A stretch of DNA of 64,000 nucleotides, taken from positions 1 to 64,000 of the forward strand of contig NZ_FNEX01000001.1 in assembly GCF_900100435.1 (NCBI RefSeq), read 5' to 3'. Of the stretch, positions 27,170 to 37,144 are shown piece by piece. The notes under the pieces are model-generated. The model saw nothing but the letters and a program-made list of their open reading frames with translations. It was not told the DNA's origin and searched no databases. Every line of letters starts with the position of its first letter. Positions within the stretch are counted from its first letter, which is position 1. The stretch comes from Pedobacter sp. ok626. Its GTDB lineage: Bacteria; Bacteroidota; Bacteroidia; Sphingobacteriales; Sphingobacteriaceae. A program made the position numbers and the translations under genes.

Positions 27170-27198
27170 ACCAGCTCCATCATTAAAACCAGAACACA

Positions 27199-29028
27199 AT
27201 GAAAAAAATTTATATAGCTATGTTGCTCTCCTGTCTGAGTTTGAGCAGCTGTAAGCATGAGGATTGGTTTAACCGTGATCCTAAAGGTATCATCACCGAC
27301 GCCCAACTATGGAATGAACCGTCACTATTAATTTCCATGTTGGGAAATTACTACGACAGGTTACCCAGTTTACATGGCGTATTCAATACAGGTGGTATGA
27401 CAGAACTGGATGATGCCATGTGGTCGGGACATCGGGACCAGAACTGGAGAAATGACTTTCAATTCGGGAATGATTACGGCCGTTATTGGGATTATGGGCT
27501 GATCCGGGACCTTAACCTTTCCCTGGAGAACCTAAAAACACAAAGTGTAAAACTCAAAGAAGAGGATAAGCGTCTTTTTACAGCAGAACTGCGTTTCATC
27601 CGTGCGTTTGTCTACTTTGAGATGGTCAAACGCATGGGAGGGGTACCCATTGTAGAAAAACAGCTTGTTTACGACTTCAGCGGCGACCCTACTCCCCTGC
27701 AAATTCCCCGCGCGAAAGAGTACGAGGTATATGATTACATTTTTAAAGAAATGGAAGCCATTAAAGACGACCTTGCAGCAAACAACGCCAGTAAAACCAG
27801 GGCTAACAAATATGTTGCACTAGCTTTGGAAAGCCGGGCGATGTTGTATGCGGGATCTATAGCCAAATACAACAACCTGATGGCGGCCCCTTTGAGCACT
27901 CCCGGAGCTGAAGTCGGCATCCCTGCTTCAATGGCTGATCAGTATTATGCAAAATCACTAAAAGCTTCAAAAGAAATCATCGCCGGGCCATATGTCTTGT
28001 ATAATGAAAATCCTGATAAGGGTGCGAACTTCTACGACATGCTGAATAAAAAAACTGGATCTGAAGTGATTTTCGCAAAAGATTTTATCACCAGTCTTAA
28101 GGTACACCGTTTCACTTACGATAACATCATCCGCAGCATGACCGAAGACAATGAATCCTCTTCAACTATTTCGCCGTCATTGAGCTTTGTAGAAAGCTTC
28201 AATTATCTGGATGGAAGTAACGGCAGGTTGCGCGATAAAGATGGTGCCGGTAATTTCATTGCCTATACCGGAATCAGTGACATCTTTGCAAATAAAGATG
28301 CCCGTTTATATGGTTCGGTGATCTATCCAGGCACGACGTTCAAAGGCAATCCAGTTAAAATACAAGCCGGGGTAGCAGTTTGGAATAACGGAACATATCA
28401 GTTTACAACCTCTGCAGAATTGGGGAAAAATTATGAAGATGGACAACTGTGGACCGGATTTGATGGCCCGAAGAATGATGCTCAGGATGTCAGTAATACC
28501 GGTTTTTACATCCGCAAATTTGTAAGTGATGCACCTGCTGCCAGTACCAGGGGAACATCGGCAACCAACTGGTGGCCATGGTTCCGCTTGGGAGAAATTT
28601 ACCTGAACGCCGCTGAAGCTGCATTTGAAACTGGCCAGCCTGAAGCCCTGGGCTACATCAATGCCTTGCGTCAGCGTGCAGGTTTCCCTGCAAATAGCCT
28701 CAGCGCCCTAACCACGAACATCATTCGCAACGAGCGTCGCGTTGAGCTTGCTTTTGAAGATCACCGTTATTTTGATCTGAAGAGATGGCGAATTGCCCAT
28801 TTGGTATGGGATGGTTCGGAAACCGATGCAAATTCTGTAGTGATGGGACTTTATGCCTATCGTGTAGTACGGCCTGGTCATCCTGACAATGGTAAATACA
28901 TTTATCAACGCATCAGACCTACTCGTTTCAGGAGAGCACGTTTCTTCCAAATGTTTAACTATTATACATTTATCGCCCAAAGTGTGTTGGACAACAATCC
29001 AAAAATTGTGCGAAATCCATTACAATAA
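27199..29028 (+). CDS. SusD-like lipoprotein (PUL2)
   Basis: A 609-residue RagB/SusD protein with a lipobox (LSLSSC, Cys about residue 18) after a short signal. Family landmarks are FTAELRFIRAFVYFEMVKRMGGVPIVEKQLVYD, WFRLGEIYLNAAEAAFETGQPEALGYINALRQRAGFP and the end motif RNERRVELAFEDHRYFDLKRWR. It is somewhat longer than the PUL1 SusD. It should bind the glycan at the cell surface and lid the SusC channel. Confidence 0.93.
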   Translation: MKKIYIAMLLSCLSLSSCKHEDWFNRDPKGIITDAQLWNEPSLLISMLGNYYDRLPSLHGVFNTGGMTELDDAMWSGHRDQNWRNDFQFGNDYGRYWDYGLIRDLNLSLENLKTQSVKLKEEDKRLFTAELRFIRAFVYFEMVKRMGGVPIVEKQLVYDFSGDPTPLQIPRAKEYEVYDYIFKEMEAIKDDLAANNASKTRANKYVALALESRAMLYAGSIAKYNNLMAAPLSTPGAEVGIPASMADQYYAKSLKASKEIIAGPYVLYNENPDKGANFYDMLNKKTGSEVIFAKDFITSLKVHRFTYDNIIRSMTEDNESSSTISPSLSFVESFNYLDGSNGRLRDKDGAGNFIAYTGISDIFANKDARLYGSVIYPGTTFKGNPVKIQAGVAVWNNGTYQFTTSAELGKNYEDGQLWTGFDGPKNDAQDVSNTGFYIRKFVSDAPAASTRGTSATNWWPWFRLGEIYLNAAEAAFETGQPEALGYINALRQRAGFPANSLSALTTNIIRNERRVELAFEDHRYFDLKRWRIAHLVWDGSETDANSVVMGLYAYRVVRPGHPDNGKYIYQRIRPTRFRRARFFQMFNYYTFIAQSVLDNNPKIVRNPLQ

Positions 29029-29039
29029 ACTTTTCTATT

Positions 29040-29717
29040 ATGAAACTGAATATATTATTGACACTTAGCGCAGCTGCCGGATTATTATTGTCAGGCTGCG
29101 AATATGATAATTTTAATGCACCCGAATCGATGCTGACAGGTAGGGTTGTTTATGATGGAAAGGCGATCAGCGTACGCAATAATGGGCCTCAGCTGGAGTT
29201 GTGGCAGGATGGCTTTGCGCTTAAATCAAAAATTGAGGTTTTCCTTGATCAGGACGGAACATTTTCAGCTCAATTGTTCGATGGACAATATAAGCTGGTC
29301 AGACGGGGAGATGCCCCCTGGCTGCAACAAGCAACAGATACCATTATTGTAAATGTTAAAGGAAATACCAGTATTGACGTACCCGTTACTCCTTACTTTA
29401 ATTTTACGAGCGACAGTTACCAAAAATCTGGTAACTCGATAACAGCCCAGTTTGTGGTCAATAAAGTGGTACCCACAGCAAATGTGGAGTTGGTACGTTT
29501 ATATCTTGGAAAATCGATACTGACAGATCAGGTTCAAAGGGAGCATCTTCAGGATGGAAATGTGGGAACTCTGGTGTTCGGGCAGCAGGCCACGATAACC
29601 ACAAATATTCCAGATAACCTTAAAAACCTGGATTATATTTATGCCAGACTGGGCATCAAAGCCACAGCTTCCAGTGAATATGTCTACACACAAGTACAAA
29701 AAATAGCGTTAAAATAA
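29040..29717 (+). CDS. DUF3823 family surface lipoprotein (SusE-like position)
   Basis: A 225-residue lipoprotein with lipobox LLLSGC (Cys about 20). The N-terminal ~100 residues (LTGRVVYDGKAISVRNNGPQLELWQDGFALKSKIEVFLDQDGTFSAQLFDGQYKLV) match the DUF3823 beta domain, which is typically encoded right after susD in this group; the C-terminal half is a second beta domain. By position it is a surface glycan-binding protein, although binding is inference. It is 11 nt from susD and 9 nt from the GH43 gene, so clearly within the operon. Confidence 0.8.
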   Translation: MKLNILLTLSAAAGLLLSGCEYDNFNAPESMLTGRVVYDGKAISVRNNGPQLELWQDGFALKSKIEVFLDQDGTFSAQLFDGQYKLVRRGDAPWLQQATDTIIVNVKGNTSIDVPVTPYFNFTSDSYQKSGNSITAQFVVNKVVPTANVELVRLYLGKSILTDQVQREHLQDGNVGTLVFGQQATITTNIPDNLKNLDYIYARLGIKATASSEYVYTQVQKIALK

Positions 29718-29726
29718 CCATTGCTG

Positions 29727-31649
29727 ATGACAAGAAAACACTCAATTCTGCGCCTGATTCTTTTTATCTTTTTAAACACCGCCTTTATTGGCAGTACTTT
29801 TAGTCAAGGCTATAAATCCGGCTCCGCAGAAAAAGATTTTGCAGGATATTTGTTTACCTACTTCAAAGGAAATGCGCTGAAAGATGAGGCTGTTTGCTAT
29901 GCCATCAGCACCGATGGATACAACTATCGCGCATTAAATAATAATGAGCCCGTTATAGATTCGAAAGCCGTCAGTTCTACTGGCGGCGTTCGCGATCCAC
30001 ACATCCTTCGCGGAGCGGATGGCCGCTCGTTCTACATGGTGCTGACAGATATGACTTCCTCCAAAGGATGGGACTCTAACCGGGCCATGGTCCTGATGAA
30101 GTCTGATGACCTGCTGAACTGGAAACATACCGTCATCAATATTCAGCAACGATACAAAGGGCATGACGACCTCAAAAGGGTATGGGCACCACAAACCATA
30201 TTCGATCCGGCAACACAAAAGTATATGGTATACTGGTCTATGCAACATGGAGCTGGTCCGGACATTATCTACTATGCTTACGCCAATAGTGATTTTACCG
30301 ATTTTGAAACGGAGCCCAAAGTATTGTTCCATCCGAAAAGTGGCAGATCCTGCATCGATGGCGACATCATCAACAAAAATGGATTGTTTTACCTGTTTTA
30401 TAAAACTGAAGGCGATGGAAATGGCATAAAGCTAGCCATCACTGATTCCCTGACTTCCGGTAAATGGATTCAACAGGCCGGTTATAAACAGCAGACAAGA
30501 GATGCCGTGGAAGGATCCGGAGTATTTAAGCTGAACCAATCCGACAAGTACATCCTGATGTATGATGTATACAGTAAGGGAAAATATCAGTTCTGTGAAA
30601 GTTATGACCTGGATAACTTCAAGGTGATAGACCATGAAGTTACAATGGATTTCCATCCCCGCCATGGTACCATCATTCCGGTCTCCCGTAAGGAACTGAA
30701 AAGCCTGACCGACCGTTGGGGCATACCGAAGGGAATGGAGCTGACACTCAAAACGAACCCGGTGCTCGATGGATTTTATGCGGATCCAGATGTGCTGTAT
30801 TCCAATAAAACTAAAAAATACTACATCTATCCAACCAGCGATGGTTTCGATGGATGGGGCGGCTTTTACTTTAAAACCTTCTCCTCTTCGAATCTGAAAA
30901 ACTGGACGGATGAAGGGGTAATTCTTGACTTGAAGAAAGATGTGAGCTGGGCCGATCGTAATGCCTGGGCACCTACCACCACCGAGAAAAAAGTTAAAGG
31001 CGACTACAAATATTACTTTTATTTTACCGCTGCGCAAAAGATCGGTGTTGCAGTTTCAGATCAGCCCAGCGGTCCATTCATCGATTCGGGGAAACCCCTC
31101 ATTAATTTTAAACCTGAGGGCGTAAAAGGTGGACAGGAAATCGATCCCGCAGTATTTACCGATCCAAAAACAGCGAAGAGTTACCTCTACTGGGGTAACG
31201 GATATCTCGCTGTAGCTGAGTTAAATAAAGATATGGTGTCAATGAAAAAGAATACCATAAAAGTATTGAAGACCGATAAAACCTTCAGGGAAGGCTGTTA
31301 TGTGTTTTACCGTAAAGGGACCTATTATTTCCTTTGGTCGGAAGACGATACCCGCAGTGAGAACTATCGAGTACGTTACGGAACTTCGAAATCGCCGCTC
31401 GGCCCGATCGACATTCAGGAAAATAACCTGATCCTTCAGAAAGATCCTGCTCAGGGTATTTTTGGAACGGGCCATAATTCTGTATTGCAGATTCCCGGAA
31501 AAGATGAATGGTATATGGTTTACCATAGGTTTAATTATCCGGAGGGAATATCTATGGGTGATGCCGCAGGCTTTAACCGCGAAGTCTGTATGGACCAGAT
31601 GTATTTCGACGAACAAGGACACATTATACCCCTTAAGCCAACGCATTAA
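29727..31649 (+). CDS. Secreted protein with two GH43-type five-bladed propeller domains
   Basis: About 640 residues: signal peptide (1-26) followed by two GH43-like domains. The first (~35-340) has RDPHILRGADGRSFYMVLTD, the usual aspartate-start strand, and a WAPQTIFDP strand; the second (~345-640) begins LDGFYADPDVLYSNKTKKYYIYPTSD and has WAPTTTEKK, EIDPAVFTD and a REGCYVFYRKGTYYFLWSEDD strand with a candidate acid. GH43 enzymes remove arabinofuranose, xylose or galactose units. The pair could be one active and one structural domain, or two activities in one chain. An in-frame TTG at 29721 exists; the ATG at 29727 starts a normal signal sequence. It is 10 nt ahead of the GH2 gene. Confidence 0.85.
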   Translation: MTRKHSILRLILFIFLNTAFIGSTFSQGYKSGSAEKDFAGYLFTYFKGNALKDEAVCYAISTDGYNYRALNNNEPVIDSKAVSSTGGVRDPHILRGADGRSFYMVLTDMTSSKGWDSNRAMVLMKSDDLLNWKHTVINIQQRYKGHDDLKRVWAPQTIFDPATQKYMVYWSMQHGAGPDIIYYAYANSDFTDFETEPKVLFHPKSGRSCIDGDIINKNGLFYLFYKTEGDGNGIKLAITDSLTSGKWIQQAGYKQQTRDAVEGSGVFKLNQSDKYILMYDVYSKGKYQFCESYDLDNFKVIDHEVTMDFHPRHGTIIPVSRKELKSLTDRWGIPKGMELTLKTNPVLDGFYADPDVLYSNKTKKYYIYPTSDGFDGWGGFYFKTFSSSNLKNWTDEGVILDLKKDVSWADRNAWAPTTTEKKVKGDYKYYFYFTAAQKIGVAVSDQPSGPFIDSGKPLINFKPEGVKGGQEIDPAVFTDPKTAKSYLYWGNGYLAVAELNKDMVSMKKNTIKVLKTDKTFREGCYVFYRKGTYYFLWSEDDTRSENYRVRYGTSKSPLGPIDIQENNLILQKDPAQGIFGTGHNSVLQIPGKDEWYMVYHRFNYPEGISMGDAAGFNREVCMDQMYFDEQGHIIPLKPTH

Positions 31650-31659
31650 ATTAAACCGC

Positions 31660-34155
31660 ATGATGAAATTTATTAAAACCTCGATTTTTGCTTTCACAGT
31701 CTGGTTAGGAGCCCCTGGAGCTATTTTCGCACAGGCGGGATTTGGACAAGCTGAAAAGATCAACGCCGACTGGCATTTCCACCTGGGGGACGTAGATGGT
31801 AAAAATCTGTTGGAATATAACAACTCCTGGAAAAGTATACAGTTACCGCACGACTGGAGTGTGAAGCAGACCTTCAGCCCGACCTTTGCCAGTGCTTCCG
31901 GATATCTTCCGGGGGGAATAGGCTGGTATCAAAAGAAACTTACCCTGGCGAAAGCAGATCAGGGCAAAAAGCTATTCCTCTATTTTGAGGGCGTGTACAA
32001 CCGCAGTGAGGTTTTTGTAAACGGGCATTCCGTAGGTAAACGTCCGAACGGTTACATTTCATTCGGCTATGACATTACGCCTTATGTTAAATCTGGAACG
32101 GAGAACCTGATTGCTGTTCGGGTAGACCATAGTCAGGACGCGGACTCCCGCTGGTACACAGGTTCCGGAATCTACCGCGATGTCTGGCTGATCAGGGCAA
32201 ATTCTGTCCATCTGGAGCAATGGGGAGTGTATGCCTATCCTGAAGTAAAAGGGAAAAAAGGTAAGCTGCACATCGAAACAGAACTGGTCAATGCCTCAGC
32301 GAAAGCGGCCGACCTCTCGGTACTCAACGAACTGCTGGATCAAAAAGGACTGGTTGTCGCGAAGAAAGTCTCCAAAACTATACTTACCGCAGGCAACAAA
32401 AATCAGCTCAAATCCACTTTGGAGGTAGATCAGCCAAAGTTATGGAGTGTGGCGAGTCCAGACACCTATACCCTCCGTACCACAGTTACGCAGGGGAAGC
32501 AAGTAGTAGACAAGTCCTTCGTGGTCACAGGCTTCCGTACTTTTACTTTTGATCCCGATAAAGGTTTCGCTCTGAATGGAGAGCCAATGAAGGTAAAGGG
32601 GGTATGTATACACCATGATTCAGGTGTGCTTGGTGCCGAAATGTATCCAAATGTATGGCGCCGCAGATTACTGACCTTAAAGTCGCTAGGTGTCAATGCA
32701 ATCCGGACCAGTCACAACCCTCAGGCTTCGGCATTGTATGCCCTGTGCGATGAATTAGGGTTGCTGGTGATGGACGAAGCTTTTGACGAATGGGAGTTCC
32801 CGAAGCGCAAATGGCTTCAGGGATGGAATGTCGGAGTGCCCGGATTTCAGGGGTCCTTTGACCATTTTAAGGAGTGGGGCGAAAGGGACCTTGCAGATAT
32901 GGTTAGACGTGACCGTAACCACCTCTCCATATTTGCCTGGAGTATTGGTAACGAAGTGGATTACCCGAACGATCCTTACTCTCATCCTGTACTTGCAGGA
33001 ACAAAGGAAGGTGGTTTTACACAGCCCATTTTTGGTGGCTATAAGAAGGATGCGCCTGATGCCATGCATCTAGGCGATATCGCTAAAAGACTTGCTGCCG
33101 TAGTCAGAAAGTACGACACAAGTCGCCCGGTAACTGCTGGCCTCGCCGGAGTCGCCATGTCTAATGAAACAGCATACCCAGGTGTACTGGATATTGCAGG
33201 TTACAATTACACAGAAAGCAGGTACCAGCAGGACCATAAAAAGTATCCGACACGGGTCATTTTCGGTAGTGAAAACCGTCACGACTTTGATGCCTGGAAG
33301 GCTGTTAAGGACAATGAACATATTTTGGGACAGTTTCTATGGACAGGAATAGATTATCTGGGCGAATCCGGTCGCTGGCCTTCACGCGGCTTTTATTCCG
33401 GACTGCTTGATTTCGCGGGATTTATCAAACCCCGGGGCTATTTTCGTCAGTCACTATGGTCAGATAAACCCATGGTCTATCTTGGTACCTACCCGCTCCG
33501 TGGTGGCGGGGCCGCAATTGATGCATGGTCTGTGCTGGAAGCAGAACAGGGCAAACAAAAAAATGAAGCTCCTTCAATGGATGCCTGGCCCATATGGAAT
33601 TATCAAAATGGACAGCTAATCCGGGTGGTTTGTTATACCAATGCGGAAAATGCAAGATTGGAGCTGAATGGGAAAGTCGTAGGGAAAACGAAAGCCTACG
33701 ATCAGAAACAGGGCATCATCTATTGGGATATTCCTTTTGCTTCAGGGAAACTGGAAGTGGTGGGGATGGACATGAAAGGAAAAGAGACTACTCGCCACCA
33801 ACTGCAATCCAGCAAACGCCAGCAAGTTATTAAAATAGTACAAGGGGAGGAGATGCAGGTTGAAGCCAGAAATGGTCTGGCTCAGCTAGAGCTTCAGATT
33901 GTTGATGAAGATGGTATTCTTGTACCAAATTCGGATGATGAGATCACCTGCGAAATCGCCGGAAACGGACGATTGCTTGGGATGGAGGCGGGGAACAATG
34001 CAGATATGAGTGATTATACGGATAACAAACAACGTGTTTTCCATGGTAAGATGATTGTTTATATACAAACCAATGGTCAGCCATCAGATGAGGTGTCGCT
34101 GCGGTTTACTGCGCAATGGCTTAAAACCGCAACGATAAAAATAAAACTCCTGTAG
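31660..34155 (+). CDS. GH2 family glycoside hydrolase (beta-galactosidase-like)
   Basis: An 831-residue secreted enzyme: signal peptide (~1-24), sugar-binding jelly roll (~25-190, DWHFHLGD, RLPHDWS-type strand and GIGWYQKKL), immunoglobulin-like domain, then the GH2 barrel. The acid/base is Glu432 in WSIGNEVDYPND and the likely nucleophile Glu538 in VIFGSENRHD. The C-terminal region (IWNYQNGQLIRVVCYTNAEN) is the DUF4982-type domain common in Bacteroidota beta-galactosidases. A longer frame from 31462 would overlap 188 nt of the GH43 gene and is rejected; ATG 31660 (or 31663) gives the signal peptide. Last gene of PUL2; its stop lies in a terminator hairpin. Confidence 0.9.
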   Translation: MMKFIKTSIFAFTVWLGAPGAIFAQAGFGQAEKINADWHFHLGDVDGKNLLEYNNSWKSIQLPHDWSVKQTFSPTFASASGYLPGGIGWYQKKLTLAKADQGKKLFLYFEGVYNRSEVFVNGHSVGKRPNGYISFGYDITPYVKSGTENLIAVRVDHSQDADSRWYTGSGIYRDVWLIRANSVHLEQWGVYAYPEVKGKKGKLHIETELVNASAKAADLSVLNELLDQKGLVVAKKVSKTILTAGNKNQLKSTLEVDQPKLWSVASPDTYTLRTTVTQGKQVVDKSFVVTGFRTFTFDPDKGFALNGEPMKVKGVCIHHDSGVLGAEMYPNVWRRRLLTLKSLGVNAIRTSHNPQASALYALCDELGLLVMDEAFDEWEFPKRKWLQGWNVGVPGFQGSFDHFKEWGERDLADMVRRDRNHLSIFAWSIGNEVDYPNDPYSHPVLAGTKEGGFTQPIFGGYKKDAPDAMHLGDIAKRLAAVVRKYDTSRPVTAGLAGVAMSNETAYPGVLDIAGYNYTESRYQQDHKKYPTRVIFGSENRHDFDAWKAVKDNEHILGQFLWTGIDYLGESGRWPSRGFYSGLLDFAGFIKPRGYFRQSLWSDKPMVYLGTYPLRGGGAAIDAWSVLEAEQGKQKNEAPSMDAWPIWNYQNGQLIRVVCYTNAENARLELNGKVVGKTKAYDQKQGIIYWDIPFASGKLEVVGMDMKGKETTRHQLQSSKRQQVIKIVQGEEMQVEARNGLAQLELQIVDEDGILVPNSDDEITCEIAGNGRLLGMEAGNNADMSDYTDNKQRVFHGKMIVYIQTNGQPSDEVSLRFTAQWLKTATIKIKLL

Positions 34156-34169
34156 CGCATTGCTACAGG
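34149..34169 (+). terminator. Terminator-like hairpin at the end of PUL2
   Basis: CCTGTAGC and GCTACAGG form an 8-bp stem with a 5-nt loop. The stop codon of the GH2 gene is inside the left arm. No T-run follows, so efficiency is uncertain. From here to 34363 (about 195 nt) only AT-rich sequence is seen. Confidence 0.55.
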
Positions 34170-34363
34170 AATGATCTAATCCACGTTTCAATCCTTTGAA
34201 TGTTTTTTGTTCTAATAGACTTTATTTAGATAGTCGACCCTTTTGTTAAAAAATGTTAAATGCATTTGAAAATTTTATTTTGTTTTTTTGATTTGTTCCG
34301 TCAAATTAAAATATCGGACAGACATTTTTTTAAGCTATTATTATAAATTCTAGTGTTCAGATC

Positions 34364-35221
34364 ATGTTAGCAAAATTCTCACTTACCAATTTCTGCGAAA
34401 GGTTCAGATCTTTATTGTTTTTCCTATCCCTTTTTGCATCTCAAGAGGCATTACATGCCCAAACTCCAGCGGCAAGCATCGATGGTCAATCCAGTTTTAC
34501 GGCAAAGTTGATCAATATCGAAGCTGCTACGAATGAAACATTTCGTTACAATACAACCTTGCATAATGGGGCTGGAAAAGCGACTGTATTCGAATTCAAA
34601 ACTAATTTGCCTATTGGCTGGGTGATCAGCTATAAGGTGGATGGTAACCAGGTTACTTCCCTCAACATGGATCCGGGGAGCACGCGTGATGTATCCATAG
34701 AAGTTAATGCGTCGGCAACTACGACACCAGGCAAATATAAGCTACCAGTAAAGGCAATAGTTAATGCCGATACGCTATCTCTAAATCTAGAGGCTGTAGT
34801 AAAGGGATCCTATGGAATAACATTGACTACACCAAGCGGAAAATTGAGTGAAGAGTTGACCTCTGGCAGCCATAAGGAAATCCATTTGGAGGTAAAGAAT
34901 TCAGGCACACTACCCTTGAACGATATTGATTTCTCTTCGCAGTTACCTACCAATTGGGAAGCAACTTTTGAACCTTCAAAAATTAAGCAATTGGAGCCAG
35001 GGAAGACATTAGCCATAACGGCAAAACTTAAAGTTCCTGATAAAACGATTGCGGGAGATTACGCCGCTACCTTTACTGCAACAAATAGCAATGGTAATTC
35101 TCAGGCCGCCTTTAGAATGGTAGTGACAACCTCGTTGCTTTCTGGATGGATCGGTATATTGGTTATCCTTTTGGCCGTTGCTCTGGTGTATTATCTGATC
35201 CGCAAGTACGGTAGAAGATAG
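34364..35221 (+). CDS. Membrane-anchored NEW3/CARDB-type protein linked to an ABC exporter
   Basis: A 285-residue protein with an N-terminal signal sequence, two immunoglobulin-like domains of the NEW3 type (~35-140 and ~150-255; LHNGAGKATVFEFKTNLPIGW and VKNSGTLPLNDIDFSSQLPTNWEATFEPS are the matching first strands) and one C-terminal transmembrane helix (WIGILVILLAVALVYYLI) with a basic tail. It is exposed outside the cytoplasmic membrane. The next two genes follow by 4 and 5 nt and encode an ABC ATPase and permease, an arrangement also known in other Bacteroidota; the transported substrate is unknown. Confidence 0.7.
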   Translation: MLAKFSLTNFCERFRSLLFFLSLFASQEALHAQTPAASIDGQSSFTAKLINIEAATNETFRYNTTLHNGAGKATVFEFKTNLPIGWVISYKVDGNQVTSLNMDPGSTRDVSIEVNASATTTPGKYKLPVKAIVNADTLSLNLEAVVKGSYGITLTTPSGKLSEELTSGSHKEIHLEVKNSGTLPLNDIDFSSQLPTNWEATFEPSKIKQLEPGKTLAITAKLKVPDKTIAGDYAATFTATNSNGNSQAAFRMVVTTSLLSGWIGILVILLAVALVYYLIRKYGRR

Positions 35222-35225
35222 AAAG

Positions 35226-36173
35226 ATGAAAGATCCTATTATACAACTTAAGGGCCTGACCAAATGTTATGGCTCACAAAAGGCTGTCGATGATTTGAGC
35301 CTCGACATTTATAAGGGAGAGATTTTTGGACTATTGGGCCCAAATGGCGCAGGTAAAACGACGACCATATTGATGATGTTGGGGCTTACCGATCCAACAA
35401 GTGGTTCTGCATTTGTCTGTGGTTACAACGCAACTAACAACCCCATTTCTGTGAAAAGAAAGGTAGGCTATATGCCGGATACCTTAGGTTTCTATGATAA
35501 CATGACTGCGCTGGAAAACCTGGTGTACATTGCAAGACTGAACGGCCTGGCCGAAAAGGAAATCATGAAGCGCGCAATAGAGGTTATGGAGATCGTTGGG
35601 CTTTCCTCAGCTATGAATAAGCGAACATCGACTTTTTCCCGTGGCATGAAACAGCGATTAGGTCTGGCTGATGTGTTAATTAAGGAACCCGATGTGATCA
35701 TCCTTGATGAACCGACGCTTGGGATAGATCCTAATGGTGTGCGGGAATTTCTGACATTAATAAAGCGCTTAAGTAAAGAGCAGGAATTGACCGTTTTGCT
35801 TTCCTCACATCATTTGCATCATGTGCAACAAGTATGCGATAGGGTGGGGATCTTCGTGAAAGGCAAACTATTGGCCCAGGGTAATATTGATACTTTATCA
35901 GGAAACTTGTTTAGCAATAAGGGGCATGTGGTATCCGTTACTTTAGCGCAAGTCGTTCCACAAGCCTGGCCATTAGCGCAGGAACTTAGACAATGGGAGA
36001 CTATTGAGCAGATCACAATAAATAAAAAGACGATAGAATTTGAGTGTAAGCAGAACATCACGCCAGCACTGGTCCGTTTTTTTGTCGAAAAGGAATATGA
36101 TATTCTTGGCGTACATCAAAAAGACTATGGTCTGGATGACATCTATCAAAAATATTTTGAGGACATTAATTAA
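35226..36173 (+). CDS. ABC transporter ATP-binding protein
   Basis: A 315-residue ATPase of the multidrug/gliding/copper-processing exporter type: Walker A GPNGAGKTT (~38-46), Q loop near MPDTLGFYD, signature FSRGMKQRLGLA (~140), Walker B VIILDEPTLGIDP, and switch His in LLSSHHLHH. The ~85 C-terminal residues after the switch form the extra domain common in this subfamily. It is co-encoded with a permease 5 nt downstream. NosF at 55007 is a shorter paralogue, but here no nos gene is adjacent, so I do not call it nosF. Confidence 0.9.
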   Translation: MKDPIIQLKGLTKCYGSQKAVDDLSLDIYKGEIFGLLGPNGAGKTTTILMMLGLTDPTSGSAFVCGYNATNNPISVKRKVGYMPDTLGFYDNMTALENLVYIARLNGLAEKEIMKRAIEVMEIVGLSSAMNKRTSTFSRGMKQRLGLADVLIKEPDVIILDEPTLGIDPNGVREFLTLIKRLSKEQELTVLLSSHHLHHVQQVCDRVGIFVKGKLLAQGNIDTLSGNLFSNKGHVVSVTLAQVVPQAWPLAQELRQWETIEQITINKKTIEFECKQNITPALVRFFVEKEYDILGVHQKDYGLDDIYQKYFEDIN

Positions 36174-36178
36174 AGAAA

Positions 36179-37144
36179 ATGAAGAGTCAATCACTTTCCA
36201 GCCCTTTTAGTGTAATGGTTCACAAGGAAATGGCAGACCATATTCGAAGCTGGCGATTTATCGTACTGATTGGGTTGATCATACTAACATTTGTTGCATC
36301 GATGTACGTATCCCTGAGTAATATCCGATCGGCTATGGGTAATGCCAATGATCCAGATCGCAGTTTTTTATACCTTAAATTGCTAACTACCACAGATAAT
36401 TCTATACCTCCTTTTCACGTTTTTTTAAGTTTTCTGGCCCCCTTATTGGGTATCAGTCTGGGATTCGATGCGATCAATGCCGAACAGAATAGCGGGACGT
36501 TGACAAGGCTGCTGGCACAGCCTATTTACAGAGATAACTTGTTATTAGCCAAGTTTGTGAGTGCCCTTATTATGGTTGGGGGATTATTCTTAATCCTGGC
36601 TATGCTGATGATAGGAGGCGGGCTGGTTTTGACCGGGGTCAGAATGGAGCCAGCCGAGCTGTTGCGGATCTTAGGATTCATAGTGATTAGCATATTCTAT
36701 GTAGGCTTTTGGTTGAGTTTGTCAATTGTTCTGTCAATCAAATTCAAGCAAGCCGCAACTTCAGCCCTTACGGCTATAGGCATATGGTTGTTTTTTACGG
36801 TATTTTATCAAATTGTTGTCAACCTGATCATCAGATCTTTTTTACCGGATCCAACATTTTTGACGCAAGATCAAATTCTGCGTTACAATGAGTTTATCCT
36901 GGGTTTATTGCGCATTGCACCTAATCAGCTTTATACAGATGCGAGTACCACGATGCTGATGCCTTCCGTTCGAAGTCTTGGCCCGATGACAATGGAGCAG
37001 ATGGCTGGGGCAATACCTGCACCTCTGCCATTCAGGGAAAGCCTAATGGTGGTATGGCCACAAGTAAGCGGTTTGATAGGGGCGACTGTAGCTTGCTTTG
37101 CGCTGTCCTACTATTTGTTCATGCGTCGCGAGATTCGGAGTTAA
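36179..37144 (+). CDS. ABC-2 type transporter permease
   Basis: A 321-residue membrane protein with about six hydrophobic segments, first at ~25-45 (FIVLIGLIILTFVASMYV), a long periplasmic loop to ~80, then FLAPLLGISLGFDAINAEQNSGTLTRLLAQPIYRDNLLLAKF, the conserved segment of ABC-2 permeases, and a last helix at ~295-312. It pairs with the ATPase upstream. Its 3' end overlaps the convergent gene at 37119 by 26 nt. Confidence 0.85.
   Translation: MKSQSLSSPFSVMVHKEMADHIRSWRFIVLIGLIILTFVASMYVSLSNIRSAMGNANDPDRSFLYLKLLTTTDNSIPPFHVFLSFLAPLLGISLGFDAINAEQNSGTLTRLLAQPIYRDNLLLAKFVSALIMVGGLFLILAMLMIGGGLVLTGVRMEPAELLRILGFIVISIFYVGFWLSLSIVLSIKFKQAATSALTAIGIWLFFTVFYQIVVNLIIRSFLPDPTFLTQDQILRYNEFILGLLRIAPNQLYTDASTTMLMPSVRSLGPMTMEQMAGAIPAPLPFRESLMVVWPQVSGLIGATVACFALSYYLFMRREIRS

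Noticed and set aside
31462..31659. Upstream extension of the GH2 gene
   Set aside because: Reads through the end of the GH43 gene in another frame; the signal peptide starts at 31660.
30432..31823. Long minus-strand ORFs (up to 201 codons) under GH43 and GH2
   Set aside because: Antisense to clear GH43/GH2 coding sequence; no family resemblance.
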